Source of the DNA: Ectocarpus siliculosus
Taxonomy: Eukaryota > Sar > Phaeophyceae > Ectocarpales > Ectocarpaceae
Direction of reading: 5' to 3'
NCBI GenBank assembly: GCA_000310025.1
Contig: FN649732.1
Coordinates: 1,657,736 to 1,721,735, forward strand
DNA: 64,000 bases
The notes under the pieces were generated by a model that saw nothing but the letters and a program-made list of their open reading frames with translations, had not been told where the DNA came from and made no database searches. Below are positions 61,370 to 64,000 of this stretch, piece by piece; position 1 is the first letter of the stretch, and every line of letters begins with the position of its first letter. Made by a program: the position numbers and the translations under genes.

Positions 61370-61407
<38 letters not shown>

Positions 61408-63766
61408 CGTTGTTGGTATTGCCACAGTAGTCATGTTGGAAAGTATGTATCTCTGTTAGAACATTAGTCATGAACTCGCGAAGGAGAAGGCGTGGACGTG
61501 CACTACGTTGGTTTCATAAAACACGTGGCGCATGTGTACGTCTTCATTTGTGAACGCTTGCAATTTCGAAGGTATTCTTGCTGGTCTTGTTCCATCACAA
61601 AGCCAGGTCTCAGCCCACGTCTCCCGTCTAGAACATTACCCCCTTACCTAATCGCTGTTCCCTTGTTGCACGAACACACCGGAATACGTTTCCGGTTGCC
61701 CCCCTTGATGGCTATTTTTCATTGTTGTCTCGTCTCTCCTTGACGTCGCTTCGTCTTCGATCTCTGTACAGATGATGGCCAAAGAGAACCAAGCGGTGAC
61801 GTCAGAGCTGACACGGCTAGTGGCCGACAGAGACGAGGGCCGCCGCAAGCTCGGGGACGCCCTCCACAACCAGTCCACGGCAGAGCAGGTGTGCGTGCGC
61901 GTTTTGAACAGCGAACCCTTCGCATTGCGTGGGTGGATAGGCTTCTTGAGCGTGGCTTCCCTTTCCGTAGGCATGTACCACGCGCAGGCACCAAACGCTA
62001 GACAATATGCTGGTCACTATGAGGTTTGTAATCACCATGCAAGACAAAATACCAGGTTGTACAACGAAGTGTGGCATCATTCGGATTCTCAGCGGTCGCG
62101 AAGCTTCATGGATTTTCACTTGGCAGAGTTACGAGGCTTGTTTCGCGCTTTGCCCCCACCTTCAGCTACCACGAAGAAGTTTCACTACTCCATGTTCGCA
62201 AAAAAAGCAATTTTTGCCCAAATTAGTTCTTCTGCCTAACAAGCAGAGCGCGTCACCTGATGCCTCTCCGCGTTTTGTTCTGCTTGTCGTACCCCCCGCT
62301 TTTTCGACCTCGTTTGTTCGCTTGTCCTCGTTCCTTTGGTTGGTTTTGCCAGGCGGCTCGTGCGGCTGAATTCGAGAAGGAGGACGTGCTTAAAAACTAC
62401 AGGGGTTTGCACGCCGAGAAGAGGCGGTTGGAGGCGGGGATAGACGAGCTCCAGCTCACGCGTCAACGCCTCACCAAGGTGTGCCTTGCTAGATACTCCT
62501 ACAGAAGGCCGTGAATGCCGTGCGACTGCGTCAGGATGGATGGTGGAGTCCGCAGGAATATATACCACATCTATTTTGTTGCGGCTGTGATATTCCCACG
62601 CGCACTCCATCATTTCGCGAAGGTTTCATGAAGGGCTGAACTAAATAACACCGCATCGTCATTGTGACTTTAAGCGTGTTTGGTCAGACAATAAGAAGTT
62701 TGTTTTTGCTCGCGGATTTACCTCGGGCTTGTGTCCCATATTTTGTGACTGCCCGTCTTGTGTTTTTTCCTGTTTTGTTCGCATCGTCGTCACACTTTTT
62801 TTGTTGCTTTCTTTTTTGGCCTATTTTGATTATTTTTCTGATCTTTCTCGCTGCCAATGAGCAATTCGAAAGCGAGACGCTGAATTGTCCAAGCCAAACA
62901 TTTCTCGGTCACGATGCCCGAACACGTGCAACGTTTCGCTTACAATTCGCGCCTTGGAGCCCCCACCTCCCATCTTCCCCCGACATCCTTTGGGAAGACG
63001 AAGAGAGGAACATGGACTGCGCGATACTGAGTGAACATCTTCTCAACCACTTGCATACTTCCACAAGTAAATATCGTAGTGACTACAACAATATGTTGGT
63101 GGGCGCTATTTCTGGTGGTTATTTTCAATCCAAATGTTTTTTTGTTTTTCCCATCCGTTCGTTGGTTCCCCTTGGAAAATTGCCGAGTGTTTTTCTTGTT
63201 GCGCCTTAAGATGGTGTTGGTGTTTCCTTCCTTTTCCTTCCAAGTTTGAAACGAAGAATCGTGTCATTTTTGTTAAATTCTCTCGAATTAGAGCTTGGCG
63301 GGGCGAGACTCTGAGGTGTCGAAGCTGAGGTCCTCAATCACGGCCCTGGAAGTCGAGCTGCAACGCAAGACCACGGATCTTGGAGCCGTTCAGCGACAGG
63401 TATGATGTATTGTACGCTTGGGGTGTTGGTTTTGTGCTTTCGTTTCGCCTCCACTATCGCGAGAGTGGCGCTGAGCACACTTGCGATACGTTGTGGCTGG
63501 GGTCTGTCTGGCGCATCACCCGCGATAATTGCTGAGTGTTGTTCGACATGCTTCGTAGTGTTTGGGAACCAACGGAGGGCTTTGTTGGCGACAATAGCCT
63601 AACCTCCCAATGGAAAGGCAGGGAGTGACGCTTCATTATTTGGTCCCTGTATTAGGCCGCATATTGCCAAGCGATTCGGGTGGCATGCGTCCTATTGTAG
63701 GCATACGCCAAACAGGTGTTCACCTTGGAGTCTGGAAAATCGGATGAGGAAAGAAACCAATACTCC
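46528..63766 (+). CDS. CEP135: CEP135/BLD10-like centriole cartwheel protein (28 exons, 3' end missing)
   Basis: CEP135/BLD10 is the coiled-coil protein of the centriole and basal-body cartwheel, linking spoke tips to microtubules. Exons: 46528-46698, 47988-48092, 48722-48859, 49546-49682, 49961-50065, 50189-50312, 50914-51090, 51796-51906, 52437-52514, 52898-53059, 53434-53541, 54012-54205, 54948-55247, 55703-55778, 56164-56352, 57202-57291, 57710-57885, 58300-58419, 58805-58928, 59491-59547, 59912-59980, 60178-60260, 60806-60890, 61243-61347, 61772-61888, 62353-62478, 63292-63399, 63701-63766. Phases join. Family landmarks: LALVERLFEDLVTTTES in exon 1, FPLKKENARLLRDNN in exon 2, PRGKRRGF in exon 5, QVESREEEIARL then LNDQVDFLNRQL in exons 7-8, ENQAVTSELTRLVADRDEGR in exon 25, FEKEDVLKNYRGLHAEKRRL in exon 26. 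Almost all is predicted coiled coil. The exon 5/6 joint, possible exons within 50313-50913, and the starts of exons 24 and 28 are uncertain. Exon 23 is weaker. Confidence 0.9.
47388..47594. repeat. Dispersed repeat family X, copy with both arms
   Basis: 47388-47432 and 47549-47594 are inverted repeats of about 45 bases with two to three differences, each with TTTGAAAATCG and CCAGGGGGTGTGTTATCTTG in one or the other orientation. They face each other across about 115 bases. It lies in intron 1 of the CEP135/BLD10 gene. Confidence 0.75.
49730..49960 (+). repeat. GTT/GGT/GCT triplet-repeat tract
   Basis: A long imperfect triplet repeat fills most of intron 4 of the CEP135/BLD10 gene. It contains a 36-base segment repeated twice and ends in about ten CTG units that run directly into the TAG acceptor of exon 5 (49960). 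Open frames read across it are repeat artefacts. Confidence 0.9.
52545..52624 (+). repeat. CT dinucleotide microsatellite
   Basis: About 40 CT units with a single interruption at 52611-52612, in intron 9 of the CEP135/BLD10 gene. A long open frame through this region reads Leu-Ser repeats and is not a protein. Confidence 0.97.
54785..54905 (-). repeat. Antisense fragment of intronic repeat family Y
   Basis: The reverse complement contains GTTAGACCGTTGACCTCGCA, then GGGACGGAGC and TCTCCGGACCAGG, in the order seen at 7450-7540 and 33920-34010. It lies just before exon 13 of the CEP135/BLD10 gene, in the opposite orientation to the other copies. Confidence 0.65.
55375..55455 (-). repeat. Dispersed repeat family X, short copy
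   Basis: It contains TTAAGCTTTG, TCCAGTGGGTGCGATATCTT and GTGCGACCTACGGTA, the right-hand end of family X in the orientation of the 1.1 kb copy. It follows exon 13 of the CEP135/BLD10 gene. Confidence 0.5.
56110..56151 (+). repeat. 21-bp minisatellite before exon 15
   Basis: Two perfect 21-base units (CCCGAACCGAACCCAACCGA plus A) lie directly upstream of the ACACAG acceptor at 56163. They are embedded in a longer ACCCAAC/ACCCTAA-rich stretch from about 55985. Confidence 0.9.
61371..61406 (+). repeat. TTGCTG hexanucleotide repeat
   Basis: Six perfect TTGCTG units lie 24 bases after the donor of exon 24 of the CEP135/BLD10 gene. Confidence 0.95.
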
Positions 63767-63960
63767 GTAAGTCTAGTCGGTTGTGTTACATAGGAGAGAC
63801 CGTTAACGGTGTCGCATGTCTTCGGTGATAATTTTTTTGAAATCTTGAGCGCTTTTCAGATTGAACATCATTTTTTATTTATTTCGCACTACCCTGCATG
63901 GGCCAGCGGCTGACAAAAAAGTAGCAGGCCCAAAATGGCCGTATTTGACCCCTTTCCAGA

Positions 63961-63980
63961 GGGGGGGGGGGGGGGGGGGG
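63961..63980 (+). repeat. 20-G run near the window end
   Basis: A run of 20 G is followed by A-rich sequence to the end of the window. The run after the assembly gap at 36961 looks similar, so this may also mark poor sequence near a gap. Confidence 0.6.
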
Positions 63981-64000
63981 CTAGTGAAAAAAATAAAAAA

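Noticed and set aside
1-64000. CRISPR arrays, tRNA and rRNA genes, bacterial promoters
   Set aside because: No regularly spaced short repeats, no cloverleaf-like sequence and no rRNA motifs were noticed. The window is eukaryotic nuclear DNA.

Overview
The window is nuclear DNA of a multicellular or flagellated eukaryote with intron-dense genes. Its exons are short (about 40-300 bases), its introns run from under 200 bases to over 2 kb, and its proteins carry Ala-, Gly- and Gln-rich tracts. The gene set (UFD1, cobalamin-independent methionine synthase, a CEP135/BLD10 cartwheel protein, a large ankyrin-repeat protein) together with the gene architecture fits a brown alga of the Ectocarpus type. 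This assignment is an inference; another stramenopile cannot be excluded. All exon models were read by eye from splice signals, reading phase and family similarity. No search was run.

Layout. 1-1990: no supported gene. 1991-8306 (+): UFD1, seven exons, complete. 8307-10746: mostly intergenic, with two orphan coding-like exons. 10747-19390 (+): METE, 16 exons, complete, all four zinc ligands present, two consecutive GC-AG introns. 19391-30938: an 11.5 kb stretch without a supported gene but with at least six foldback (inverted-repeat) elements and other degenerate repeats. 30939-39011 (-): a six-exon gene of unknown function with a Gln/Ala-rich middle and a coiled-coil tail; it is interrupted by a 100-base assembly gap. 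40665-42581 (-): an ankyrin-repeat protein with about 16 repeats, probably lacking its first exon in this model. 42582-46527: repeats, one 16-bp-bounded element and some unassigned coding-like segments. 46528 to beyond the right end (+): a CEP135/BLD10-like centriole/basal-body protein, 28 exons traced, about 1,170 residues in the window, 3' end missing.

Functional links. The genes are not an operon or pathway cluster. UFD1 works with p97/Cdc48 in ubiquitin-dependent extraction, METE makes methionine without vitamin B12, and the CEP135/BLD10 protein builds the centriole cartwheel, which fits an organism with flagellate cells.

The most notable observations are: (1) the sequence to the right of the N gap (36600-36959) is an indel-free, base-smeared copy of 36140-36499 at a fixed offset of 460, so it looks like an assembly or base-calling artefact and not biology; (2) foldback elements are densely clustered between 20.3 and 28.2 kb; (3) a small inverted repeat in a UFD1 intron encloses a gene-fragment-like open frame; (4) several dispersed repeat families recur in introns across the window.
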